Assembly (NCBI RefSeq): GCF_040513375.1 | Contig: NZ_JBEVTG010000003.1 | Span: 62,001 to 126,000, forward strand | Source: Flagellimonas_B algarum | Lineage (GTDB): Bacteria; Bacteroidota; Bacteroidia; Flavobacteriales; Flavobacteriaceae | Direction: 5' to 3' | DNA: 64,000 nucleotides | Notes under the pieces: generated by a model | The model's database searches: none | What the model was told of the DNA's origin: nothing | What the model saw: only the letters and a program-made list of their open reading frames with translations | Shown: one piece after another, positions 1 to 7,904 of the stretch | How the letters are laid out: the number at the start of each line of letters is the position of its first letter | Numbering within the stretch: the stretch's first letter is position 1 | Made by a program: the position numbers and the translations under genes

Positions 1-1693
1 GATCTCACAAGTAGTCGAAGCCTATACCGATTTGACCGGGGTTCCTGAGCTCCCTCCATTATGGGCCTTGGGTTTCCACCAATCGAAATGGAGCTACTAT
101 CCTGAGAAAAACGTACGCCAACTGGCGTCGAAATTCAGGAAACTTGAAATTCCATGCGATGCCATATACCTCGATATCGACTACATGCAAGGCTTCCGTT
201 GCTTCACTTGGGACAACCGTAGGTTTCCCAACCCGAAGAAAATGATCGCCGAACTGCTCGAAGATGGTTTCAAAACGGTAACGATGATCGATCCAGGTAT
301 CAAGATAGATCGCGACTATTGGGTATACCAGCAAGCCATGGACAACGGATTTTTCTGCCGACGCGCCGACGGCCCCCACTTTAAGGGGAAGGTTTGGCCA
401 GGGGAATGCAAGTTCCCTGACTTTACGAATCCGGAAGTCCGCGAATGGTGGGCCGGACTGTATAAGGAAATGATCGAGGAAATGGGGGTCAGTGGGGTCT
501 GGAACGATATGAACGAACCGGCCGTTATGGAAGTTCCGACCAAGACCGCCAATTTGGATGTGCGCCATGATTACGACGGCCATCCGTGTAGCCACCGTAA
601 AGCCCATAACGTCTATGGCATGCAAATGGTTCGTGCTACCTATGACGGCATCAAGAAATACACCTTCCCCAAAAGGCCGTTCGTCTTGACCCGTGCGGCT
701 TATTCAGGCACCCAGCGGTATTGTGCCACCTGGACGGGAGATAATGTCGCCACTTGGGAACACCTTTGGATCGCCAATGTTCAAATGCAGCGCATGTGTA
801 TGAGCGGTTATTCATTCGTAGGTTCCGACATTGGTGGTTTTGCCGAGCAACCCAATGGGGAGTTGTTCGCAAGATGGATACAATTGGGAGTGTTCCATCC
901 CTTCTGTCGCGTGCACTCGAGCGGCGACCATGGAGATCAAGAGCCTTGGTCTTTCGGGGAGGAAATCACGGATATCGCTCGAAAATTCATCGAATTGCGG
1001 TATGAACTGCTACCGTATTTGTATACCATGTTCTACAAATACATCAATCAAGGCCTGCCCATGCTACAGTCATTGGTGTTTTATGACCAAGAAGACGCTC
1101 AGACCCATTTCAGGACCGATGAGTTCCTATTCGGGGAACAGATCTTGGTGTGCCCGGTGCAAGAGCCCAACGCCAAAGGACGTCGTATGTACATCCCCAA
1201 AGGAAAATGGTACAACTATTGGACGGAGGAGCTTGTGGAAGGCGGCGTCGAAAAATGGGTATCGGCCGATATCGATAAAATCCCGTTGTTCATCAAAGAA
1301 GGGGCGATGATCCCAAAATATCCGGTACAACAGTATGTGGGTGAAAAAGAGATCACTGAATTGAAGATCGATGTGTACTACAAAGATGGCCTTGAGAATT
1401 CAATGATCTATGAAGATCAGCAAGAGGGCTATGACTATAAGAAAGGGCGTTATAGTTTGCGCAAGTTCCGTTTGAGGGGAAAGAAAAAAGACCTGATCAT
1501 CCAGCAGTTCAAGGATGGAAGTTTCATTACCTCTTACAGCACTTTCAAACTGCAATTCCACGGACTTCCTTTTAAAATCGGTTCGATTGAAATCGACAAT
1601 GAAGTAGTCGATTTGGCCGCTGTGAAATTCGATGGGGCGAACTCCATTGAGGTCACCAAGGATTTCACCTCACTCCACCTCATTGGCATATAA
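1..1693 (+). CDS. GH31 family alpha-glucosidase, 5' end cut by window edge
   Basis: The reading frame is open from base 2, so the N-terminal part lies outside the window; about 563 residues are present, against roughly 700-800 for full-length bacterial relatives. What remains is the (beta/alpha)8 catalytic domain and C-terminal beta domains of a retaining alpha-glucosidase. The nucleophile Asp sits in WNDMNEP (visible residue about 169, bases 506-508) and the probable acid/base Asp in WTGDN (about 247, bases 740-742); GSDIGGF follows at about 276. It should hydrolyse terminal alpha-1,4 (or related) glucosyl bonds. No transporter or other sugar gene is visible beside it, so the natural substrate cannot be told. 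The family call is secure; substrate is inferred. Confidence 0.93.
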   Translation, partial: ISQVVEAYTDLTGVPELPPLWALGFHQSKWSYYPEKNVRQLASKFRKLEIPCDAIYLDIDYMQGFRCFTWDNRRFPNPKKMIAELLEDGFKTVTMIDPGIKIDRDYWVYQQAMDNGFFCRRADGPHFKGKVWPGECKFPDFTNPEVREWWAGLYKEMIEEMGVSGVWNDMNEPAVMEVPTKTANLDVRHDYDGHPCSHRKAHNVYGMQMVRATYDGIKKYTFPKRPFVLTRAAYSGTQRYCATWTGDNVATWEHLWIANVQMQRMCMSGYSFVGSDIGGFAEQPNGELFARWIQLGVFHPFCRVHSSGDHGDQEPWSFGEEITDIARKFIELRYELLPYLYTMFYKYINQGLPMLQSLVFYDQEDAQTHFRTDEFLFGEQILVCPVQEPNAKGRRMYIPKGKWYNYWTEELVEGGVEKWVSADIDKIPLFIKEGAMIPKYPVQQYVGEKEITELKIDVYYKDGLENSMIYEDQQEGYDYKKGRYSLRKFRLRGKKKDLIIQQFKDGSFITSYSTFKLQFHGLPFKIGSIEIDNEVVDLAAVKFDGANSIEVTKDFTSLHLIGI

Positions 1694-1726
1694 TTTGTAA
1701 TTTCAAGGGTGTAAACACTAGACATT

Positions 1727-2536
1727 ATGAAAAAAATCAATTTGGCCGTCATCCTTTTTTTGGCCGTTGCCGCCTGTAAAACGAATCCGTTTACCGGAAA
1801 ATCGGTGCTCAACTTTTATGGGAACCATCAATTGTTCCCCATGGCGTTTGCGCAGTATGATCAGTTTTTAACCGATAATAAGGTGGTGAAAGGCACGGCC
1901 GATGCCGAAATGATCACCAAGGTGGGACAGCGTATCGCTTCGGCCGCAGAACGTTGGTTGGACGCCAATGGATATCCAGGCTACCTCAAGGACTACAAAT
2001 GGGAATACAACCTTGTTGACGACAAAACCGTTAACGCTTGGTGCATGCCTGGGGGCAAGATCGTATTCTATACCGGAATTCTACCCATTACCCAAACCGA
2101 AACCGGCGTTGCCGTGGTCATGGGCCATGAGGTCGCACATGCTTTGGCCGACCACGGGGCCCAACGGATGAGCGCAGGAACCTTACAGCAAATCGGTGCA
2201 GTGGCAGGTAATGTGGCCATTCAAGACCCAAAGGCACGTAATGCCTTTAACCAAGCCTATGGCATCGGATCGACCGTAGGGGTCATGTTGCCTTTCAGTA
2301 GGGGACATGAGACCGAAGCCGATCGCATCGGACTCCAGATCATGGCGATTGCCGGATACAACCCGGATGAAGCGGCCAACCTTTGGAGAAGGATGAAGGC
2401 CAATTCAGATGGCCAGGCCCCACCTGAATTTTTAAGTACCCACCCTTCAAACGACACACGAATCGCGAACCTGACCGCTTGGGCGCCCCAAGCCAAACAG
2501 GAAGCGGCGAAATTCGGGGTGACATCCTTCAGATAA
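1727..2536 (+). CDS. M48 family metalloprotease, lipoprotein
   Basis: A 269-residue protein with a lipoprotein signal peptide: a hydrophobic stretch ends in AVAAC with the lipidated Cys at about residue 17, so it should be membrane-anchored facing the periplasm. The zinc motif HEVAH is at about residues 134-138, and the third ligand lies in the downstream helix ETEAD. This is the small Oma1/LoiP/BepA-like type of M48 protease without trailing TPRs, generally linked to outer-membrane protein quality control. It starts 33 bases after the glucosidase gene, but a hairpin after its stop suggests it ends a transcript. The exact substrate is unknown. Confidence 0.92.
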   Translation: MKKINLAVILFLAVAACKTNPFTGKSVLNFYGNHQLFPMAFAQYDQFLTDNKVVKGTADAEMITKVGQRIASAAERWLDANGYPGYLKDYKWEYNLVDDKTVNAWCMPGGKIVFYTGILPITQTETGVAVVMGHEVAHALADHGAQRMSAGTLQQIGAVAGNVAIQDPKARNAFNQAYGIGSTVGVMLPFSRGHETEADRIGLQIMAIAGYNPDEAANLWRRMKANSDGQAPPEFLSTHPSNDTRIANLTAWAPQAKQEAAKFGVTSFR

Positions 2537-2558
2537 GGAAGCTAAAAATAACCAATGG

Positions 2559-2590
2559 AAAGCTGCTTTTTAAGGCAGCTTTTCTATTTT
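2559..2590 (+). terminator. intrinsic terminator after the M48 protease gene
   Basis: Stem AAAGCTGC / GCAGCTTT with a loop of about 8 bases is followed by a T-rich stretch. It lies in the 55-base gap before the MFS transporter gene. Confidence 0.7.
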
Positions 2591-2591
2591 T

Positions 2592-3926
2592 ATGACTATG
2601 GTAAAAGCAATCGCACTCAAAGGAAGCAAGAAATTATTGAACGCTTGGGCCTTTTATGATTGGGCCAATTCGGTGTATAGCCTGGTCATTTCCTCCGCGG
2701 TATTCCCCATTTTCTATGGTGCCTTGTTCCGGGCAGCCGAAATCGAAAAAGTAAGCGTTTTCGGAGGTGAGATCGCCCGTGCCCCCTTGATCAGTTACGT
2801 GACATCGGCCGCCTTCGTCTTTATTGCCTTAGTGACCCCTTTGGTAAGCGGAATCGCCGACTATTTGGGCAACAAAAAGGTATTCCTCAAGTTCTTCTGT
2901 TACCTAGGTGCCGTCTCCTGTATCGGTTTGTATTGGTTTTCACTGGAAAATATTTATTTCGGCCTGATCTGTTATTTCTTCGGTTTGGTCGGATTCTGGG
3001 TAAGTTTCGCGATCAACAATTCATATTTGCCCGACATTGCCTATCCCGAACAGCAAGACGGCGTAAGCGCCAAAGGATTTTCATTGGGCTATATCGGCAG
3101 TGTGATCCTCTTACTGTTCAATTTGGCCATGGTCATGCAACCCGATCTTTTCGGGATTACGGATAATGGAGGTGAGGTCGCCGAGATCAAGGCCATGAAG
3201 TACTCTTTCGTCACCGTGGGTATTTGGTGGATCGTTTTCAGTCAGTACACCTTCAAGTACCTGCCTAAAGGAAACAAATCGGCTGGCGGACAATCGAACA
3301 TCATCTTGAACGGTTTCAAGGAATTGCGTGGGGTTTGGCACCAATTGGGCAACGAACTGCGTTTAAAACGCTATCTAGGGGCCTTTTTCGTCTACGCCAT
3401 GGCCGTTCAGACCATAATGTTGATCGCTACCTATTTTGGAGAGGAGGAAATCAATTGGGGTACCGACGGGGAGCGAACGACCGGATTGATCGTGAGTATC
3501 TTGGTCATCCAGGTGGTGGCCATAGCTGGTGCGACATTGACCGCAAAGGCCTCCAAACGTTTTGGTAACATCAAGACCCTGATCGTGGTCAATGTCATTT
3601 GGGTATTGCTTTGTGTGTACGCCTATTTTTTACAGACCCCAACGGATTTCTATATCGCGGCCGGATTGGTCGGTATCGTGATGGGCGGTATACAGGCATT
3701 GTCAAGATCGACCTATTCGAAATTTCTACCCGATACGGACGATACGACCTCCTTTTTCAGTTTTTATGATGTGGCCGAAAAAATCGGGATCATCATCGGT
3801 ACCTTCCTTTACGGATTTATCGCCCAAGCGACGGGAAGTATGCGCAATGCGACCATAGTTTTAGGTCTCTTCTTCGTAGTTGGGGCCATCTTGTTACTGC
3901 GTGTGGAAAAACGTGAAAACGCATAA
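2592..3926 (+). CDS. MFS transporter, UMF1/Atg22-like family
   Basis: A 444-residue integral membrane protein with about 12 hydrophobic segments. The N-terminal NAWAFYDWANSVYS and the internal ALSRSTYSKFLP resemble the UMF1 group of the major facilitator superfamily, related to the fungal vacuolar amino-acid effluxer Atg22. Substrates of bacterial members are mostly unknown. ATG codons at 2592 and 2598 are both possible starts, so the first two residues are uncertain. The gene appears to be transcribed alone: a terminator precedes it and another follows its stop. Confidence 0.88.
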   Translation: MTMVKAIALKGSKKLLNAWAFYDWANSVYSLVISSAVFPIFYGALFRAAEIEKVSVFGGEIARAPLISYVTSAAFVFIALVTPLVSGIADYLGNKKVFLKFFCYLGAVSCIGLYWFSLENIYFGLICYFFGLVGFWVSFAINNSYLPDIAYPEQQDGVSAKGFSLGYIGSVILLLFNLAMVMQPDLFGITDNGGEVAEIKAMKYSFVTVGIWWIVFSQYTFKYLPKGNKSAGGQSNIILNGFKELRGVWHQLGNELRLKRYLGAFFVYAMAVQTIMLIATYFGEEEINWGTDGERTTGLIVSILVIQVVAIAGATLTAKASKRFGNIKTLIVVNVIWVLLCVYAYFLQTPTDFYIAAGLVGIVMGGIQALSRSTYSKFLPDTDDTTSFFSFYDVAEKIGIIIGTFLYGFIAQATGSMRNATIVLGLFFVVGAILLLRVEKRENA

Positions 3927-3957
3927 AAAAAATCCCGGTTTTCGCCGGGATTTTTTC
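3925..3957. terminator. bidirectional terminator between MFS gene and DUF2807 gene
   Basis: An 8-bp GC-rich stem (AATCCCGG / CCGGGATT) is flanked by an A-run on the left and a T-run on the right. It can therefore terminate both the MFS gene (plus) and the convergent surface-protein operon (minus). Confidence 0.85.
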
Positions 3958-3991
3958 ATTGTTTACTTTTTGATTGGTGAATAACTCCTGT

Positions 3992-4714
3992 TCAGTAGCT
4001 GGTAATATCACCGGAACCTGAACTTTTGGTGTCTATTTTCTTTGGATTGCCCTTGTAGCTGATATCGCCGGATCCCGACACACGGGCTTTTAACGATTGC
4101 TTTGCGGTCACCCTGATATCGGCCGAACCGGATACTTGGGCATCGACGAAATCGGCTTCCAGTCCATACGCTTTGATATCACCCGATCCCGAAACCGAGA
4201 CGGTAAAATCCGTGGCCTTTCCGGCCAAGTTGATATCCCCGGAACCCGACATGGAGGCTTTGACCTCGTTGGCTTCGACTTCAAGGCTGATATCGCCAGA
4301 TCCCGAGATACTGGTTTTGAATTCATTCGATTTTAGCACGGTCTTTCCGACGATATCACCGGATCCCGAAAGCGAAACCCCACGCACGCTTTCTACGGGT
4401 ACGATGATAAGGATGCCATCTTTCCAGTTAGAGGGCTTGAGGTTCACCCCACGCTTGGTCTTGATGGTCAATTTTCCGTCTTTGACCTCCGTTTTGATGT
4501 ATTCCAATAGGTTTTCCTCTCCTGTTAGGGTCAGCTCCCCTTCTTGCCCCTCGACGAGTTCAACGTCGAACCATCCGGCCAAGGCGACGACATCGTAATC
4601 GCCTACGGAACGTTCGATGGTTACGACTTTTCCGTTTCCTTTAACCCTTTTGCCCCATTGCGCACAAGCTACGATAGTGCAAAGGACCATGCTCAGTGTC
4701 AGTAGTTTTTTCAT
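3992..4714 (-). CDS. DUF2807 (head GIN) domain repeat protein, copy 2, probable lipoprotein
   Basis: A 240-residue exported protein, last gene of the sigma/anti-sigma operon. The mature part carries seven GS(G/A)D motifs at roughly 20-residue spacing, the pattern of the DUF2807 'head GIN / putative auto-transporter adhesin' family, expected to form a right-handed beta-solenoid. The signal peptide ends in IVAC-AQ, which fits a lipobox, so it is probably lipid-anchored; cleavage by signal peptidase I after ACA cannot be excluded. It has exactly the same length as the adjacent paralogue and aligns from end to end, so the pair arose by tandem duplication. The molecular function is unknown; adhesion or envelope structure is only a family-level suggestion. 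Confidence 0.85.
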   Translation of the reverse strand: MKKLLTLSMVLCTIVACAQWGKRVKGNGKVVTIERSVGDYDVVALAGWFDVELVEGQEGELTLTGEENLLEYIKTEVKDGKLTIKTKRGVNLKPSNWKDGILIIVPVESVRGVSLSGSGDIVGKTVLKSNEFKTSISGSGDISLEVEANEVKASMSGSGDINLAGKATDFTVSVSGSGDIKAYGLEADFVDAQVSGSADIRVTAKQSLKARVSGSGDISYKGNPKKIDTKSSGSGDITSY

Positions 4715-4738
4715 GATTTCGTGTTTTGGTTTATGGAT

Positions 4739-5461
4739 TTAATAACTTGATATGTCACCGGATCCAGCGGTTTTGCTATCGACTTTGCCCGGGTTGCCCT
4801 TGTAGGTAATATCTCCTGAACCTGCGACCCGCGCCCTGATGGCTTGGTTGGCCGTCACTTTTAAATCGGCCGAACCGGAAACATTGGCTTCGACGTTTTC
4901 CGCTTCAAGATCAAACGCCTTGATATCACCGGATCCCGCAACTGAAACTACGAAATCTTTGGCATTTCCGGTAAAGACCATGTCGCCCGAACCGGATAAG
5001 GAGGCCTTGAAATAATCGGCCTCTACCGAAAGATCCACATCGCCCGATCCTGCTAAGGAGGCATTGAAGCGTTCTGCTTTGAGCGTGGTCTTCGAAACGA
5101 CATCACCCGATCCCGAAAGGCTTACCGAGTTGACTTGCTCGACGGGCACGGTAATGATGATGCCCCCTTTCCAATTGGATGATTTCAAGTTGACCCCTTT
5201 TTCCTTTTTGATGGTCAGGGTACCGTTTTTGACTTCGGTCTCGATGTATTCCAAAAGGTTTTCTTCACCTTTTAAGGTCAATTGACCTTCTTTGCCATCA
5301 ACCAAGATGACATCGAACCATCCGGCGGCCGCAATGGCATCGTAGGATCCCACATTGCGTTCAATAGTGACGACATTGCCGTTTCCCTTGATTCGTTTTC
5401 CCCATTGGGCACTTGCCGAAATGGTGACTAAAGCTAAAATAAGTACTGGTAGTTTTTTCAT
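4739..5461 (-). CDS. DUF2807 (head GIN) domain repeat protein, copy 1, secreted
   Basis: A 240-residue paralogue of the next gene downstream, with GSGD-type repeats (GSGDV, GSGDM, GSGDI, GSADL). The open frame continues upstream to 5512, but the Met at 5461 is chosen because it gives a clean Sec signal peptide (MKKLPVLILAL...ASA, cut before QW), the same length as the paralogue, and no overlap with the preceding gene. Unlike the paralogue its signal peptide has no Cys, so it should be released by signal peptidase I. The N-terminal QWGKR(I/V)KGNG(N/K)VVTIER block is shared by both copies. Function is not known. Confidence 0.85.
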   Translation of the reverse strand: MKKLPVLILALVTISASAQWGKRIKGNGNVVTIERNVGSYDAIAAAGWFDVILVDGKEGQLTLKGEENLLEYIETEVKNGTLTIKKEKGVNLKSSNWKGGIIITVPVEQVNSVSLSGSGDVVSKTTLKAERFNASLAGSGDVDLSVEADYFKASLSGSGDMVFTGNAKDFVVSVAGSGDIKAFDLEAENVEANVSGSADLKVTANQAIRARVAGSGDITYKGNPGKVDSKTAGSGDISSY

Positions 5462-5483
5462 GATCGATTCGTTTTTTGATGTA

Positions 5484-6584
5484 TTAATTTTGATAGAAGG
5501 TGATGCCACCATACTCGCTGTTGATGGTCACGTTGTTACCGGAGTTCTGTTTGCCTCGGTAGCCCTTGTAATATTTTTCACTTGATTTTTCCTTGCTGAT
5601 GTTGATCTCGAAATCGTCCTTACCGCTTACTCCTGCATATTCGGTGGTGATTTCAAAATCAAAATAGTACGATGGGTTGTAGCCGATCTTGATACCGGTG
5701 TAATCGGAACGTACGTTGATATTACCGGCATCAGAGGCCATTTCTGCGATTTTCAACGACCCGTAGTCGGAAGTCACATCGACATTACCGTGTACTTCAC
5801 CAAGCTTGACACTGATGTAGTCACCCACACCCTCGACATTGCCGACATTGCTGATCTCCATAGACCCATAGTCAGAGGAATATTCCAAATTGGCCATTTC
5901 TTTGACGATGGCCGTGGTGTAATCGGCCTTGATGTTCAAGTTACCCGCCTTGTCGACGGTAAACCCAGAGTAATCGGCAATGATCTCGGCACTGTTGATA
6001 TACTCGAAAGTGGAACGGGAGGTATAGTCGAACCGCAGTTCGTTGTTCCTACCGCGTAGTTCGCCGATTTCCATTTTTCCGTAATCGCAACTGATCTTGG
6101 CATGCCCGTCGATACGATCGAGAATGATGTTGCCGTAATCATTGCTGAGGTTGACGCTGTTCTTTACGGGCAATTTGACGGTGTAGTTGACCTGAACGCT
6201 GACATTGTTGCGTTTTCCCCAACTCCATCCCCAATTGCGCCCCCGATCACCGAACCTGGTGATGGCCGATACCAAGCTACTGCTGTTCTCGAAATCCACA
6301 TCGATTTCGTTCAATCGATCTTGCACCTTGGTTTCATTGTTGCCATTGGTTTTGACATGCACCTCGATCATGATTTTGTCTTGATCCCATGAAGTGATGT
6401 TCAGGTTGCCATAGCTATTTCGCACTTTGAACAAGGCGTCGGCATTGACGCTGAATTCTTTTTTAATGGTTTTTTCTTTGGTGTACTTGCCTTTCATGCC
6501 ACCTCCGGTGACACTTGCCGACAGGGCAAAGGGAACCAATAAGAGGCTCAGGGTGATATATTTAAATAGTAAAGTTCGCATCAT
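5484..6584 (-). CDS. DUF4097-like repeat protein, exported
   Basis: A 366-residue protein with an N-terminal signal peptide ending near residue 22 (PFALSA). Most of the mature chain is built from short repeats centred on DYG, DYT or EYG at about 19-residue intervals, the DUF4097-type beta-strand pattern usually modelled as a beta-solenoid. A basic, Trp-containing insert (RGRNWGWSWGKR) interrupts the early part. The start overlaps the end of the anti-sigma gene by 23 bases, implying coupling; ATG at 6581 is an equally possible start. It lies between the anti-sigma factor and two DUF2807 genes and probably belongs to the same cell-envelope response. No enzyme motif is seen. Confidence 0.8.
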   Translation of the reverse strand: MMRTLLFKYITLSLLLVPFALSASVTGGGMKGKYTKEKTIKKEFSVNADALFKVRNSYGNLNITSWDQDKIMIEVHVKTNGNNETKVQDRLNEIDVDFENSSSLVSAITRFGDRGRNWGWSWGKRNNVSVQVNYTVKLPVKNSVNLSNDYGNIILDRIDGHAKISCDYGKMEIGELRGRNNELRFDYTSRSTFEYINSAEIIADYSGFTVDKAGNLNIKADYTTAIVKEMANLEYSSDYGSMEISNVGNVEGVGDYISVKLGEVHGNVDVTSDYGSLKIAEMASDAGNINVRSDYTGIKIGYNPSYYFDFEITTEYAGVSGKDDFEINISKEKSSEKYYKGYRGKQNSGNNVTINSEYGGITFYQN

Positions 6585-7122
6585 TGTTGTTTTTTAGGTT
6601 TTTAATCGCTTCGATATTGGTCAATACTTCCTTCAAAAGGTCGATCCTGGTTTGGAAATTGGTGATCATCGCGTTCAAGATGAACTTGCTGTTGCCCCCG
6701 TTGATCAATTCTTGTTCCAATTGGCCGTAGTTGGTTTCGAGTTTGGCCAGTTGGATCAGGGCGTCGTCGACCAATTTCGCAGTCTCGGGCGTCCGTTCAT
6801 CGTTCAAGAGCTGCACTTGTTCTTCGATCAAACTTGCGAAGTAGAATTCCGTTTCGGACACTTCAGGCGCGATTTCGACGACTTGTTCCTTGATATTCGG
6901 CCCTGGGCCGAACACTTGGAGGCCGACCACGCACAACAAGGCGATCGAGGCGGCGATGGACAATGGTTTCCACCAGTTCGTTTTTTTAGGTTGAAGGCCC
7001 ACAACCCCGTTTTGTTGGTTCAGTTTCTGTAGAAATCGTTCTTGATGGCCGACTTGTGGCTCTTCAAAATCAAATCCATCTTGAAGTCTTTCAAACAGTT
7101 CGTTAATTCTATCCTTTTCCAT
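6562..7122 (-). CDS. probable anti-sigma factor, single-pass membrane protein
   Basis: A 186-residue protein with a cytoplasmic N-terminal part of about 50 residues, one transmembrane helix (about residues 52-70, SIAASIALLCVVGLQVF) and a helical, probably periplasmic C-terminal part rich in Leu, Glu and Asn. It lies two bases downstream of an ECF sigma gene, the classical place for a membrane anti-sigma factor. The N-terminal part lacks a recognisable zinc-binding HxxxCxxC motif. The role follows from position and topology rather than strong motif identity. Confidence 0.75.
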   Translation of the reverse strand: MEKDRINELFERLQDGFDFEEPQVGHQERFLQKLNQQNGVVGLQPKKTNWWKPLSIAASIALLCVVGLQVFGPGPNIKEQVVEIAPEVSETEFYFASLIEEQVQLLNDERTPETAKLVDDALIQLAKLETNYGQLEQELINGGNSKFILNAMITNFQTRIDLLKEVLTNIEAIKNLKNNNDANFTI

Positions 7123-7124
7123 AA

Positions 7125-7682
7125 CTAAACATTTACGGTCAATTTTTTCCGAAGGCTTTCCTTTGCCCTTGAGATGGTCGTTCTACAATTCGCATAGCTC
7201 ATATCCATGATTTGGCTGATCTCTTCGTAGTCGTACCCTTCGATTAGATGTAAGGTCAAAGAAACTCTGTAGTTATCTTTTAGACTTTTCATGGTCTCCA
7301 TCACTTTTTGAGCCTTCAGTTCTGTGTAACCATCTCCATCCAAAGCAACCCCATCATTATCTTCGACCTTGTACATTACATCATCTAAATCAACAGCTTG
7401 GTTTTTTTGCTGCTTCTTGTAATGATAAATACTGTTGTTGATCACGATTCGTTTCAACCATGCCCCGAAGGTCACTTCACCCTTGAATGTATGCAGTTTC
7501 GTAAACGCGTTCAAAAACGATTCCTGCATGACATCCTCGGCTTCCGCAGTGTGCTTTACAATGCGTAAGGCGATGTTGTACATGGCCTTATAGTAGCGAT
7601 TGTAAATCTCTAACTGTGCACTTTGTCTTCCTTCAAGACACCATTGCACCAAGGTGTCAGTATGTTCATTTTTGTGGCTCAA
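7125..7682 (-). CDS. ECF-type RNA polymerase sigma factor
   Basis: A 185-residue sigma-70 family protein. Region 2 is visible at about residues 25-95 (AEDVMQESFLNAF, then FGAWLKRIVINN), and region 4 with its helix-turn-helix at about 130-180 (YEEISQIMDMSYANCRTTI). There is no region 1 or 3, so it is an ECF factor. It heads a minus-strand operon followed by a membrane anti-sigma factor and three exported repeat proteins, which makes a self-contained envelope-sensing regulon plausible. The signal it answers is unknown. Confidence 0.92.
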   Translation of the reverse strand: MSHKNEHTDTLVQWCLEGRQSAQLEIYNRYYKAMYNIALRIVKHTAEAEDVMQESFLNAFTKLHTFKGEVTFGAWLKRIVINNSIYHYKKQQKNQAVDLDDVMYKVEDNDGVALDGDGYTELKAQKVMETMKSLKDNYRVSLTLHLIEGYDYEEISQIMDMSYANCRTTISRAKESLRKKLTVNV

Positions 7683-7713
7683 AAAGTGGAATGGTTTGTT
7701 CTATAGAGCATGC

Positions 7714-7741
7714 ACTTTACCGATTGTTACAGTTTTGTCAA
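7714..7741 (-). promoter_or_regulatory. possible promoter of the sigma operon
   Basis: On the minus strand TTGACA (7736-7741) is followed 16 bases later by TAAAGT (7714-7719), with TGTAAC in between (7726-7731). This does not match the TAnnTTTG housekeeping form seen elsewhere in the window. It could be an autoregulated ECF promoter or chance. Confidence 0.35.
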
Positions 7742-7904
7742 CTTTTTTTTAGATCGCTGTGGCATAACAATTGCTTAAATTAAGATAAAATGAACGGTGT
7801 TTTCATGATAAGGCCCGATTTACAAGGGTTTGAACCGAAAAGGCCGCCAATGATGCAACCTAAAATGGCCTTGATTGAATGACAGAATGGCCGAAAACGA
7901 ATGT

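Noticed and set aside
59..625. Long minus-strand open frame inside the glucosidase gene
   Set aside because: It is a shadow of the GH31 coding strand; the protein has no recognisable family and the plus strand carries catalytic motifs throughout.
2559..2590. Mobile-element end or inverted repeat near the M48 gene
   Set aside because: The inverted repeat is a simple terminator hairpin; no transposase gene or target duplication is near.
3992..5461. Regularly spaced repeated DNA words (ATATCACCGGATCCCGA-like) that might suggest a repeat array or CRISPR
   Set aside because: They encode the GSGDI motif in two intact reading frames, spacing varies, and there are no unique spacers of constant length.
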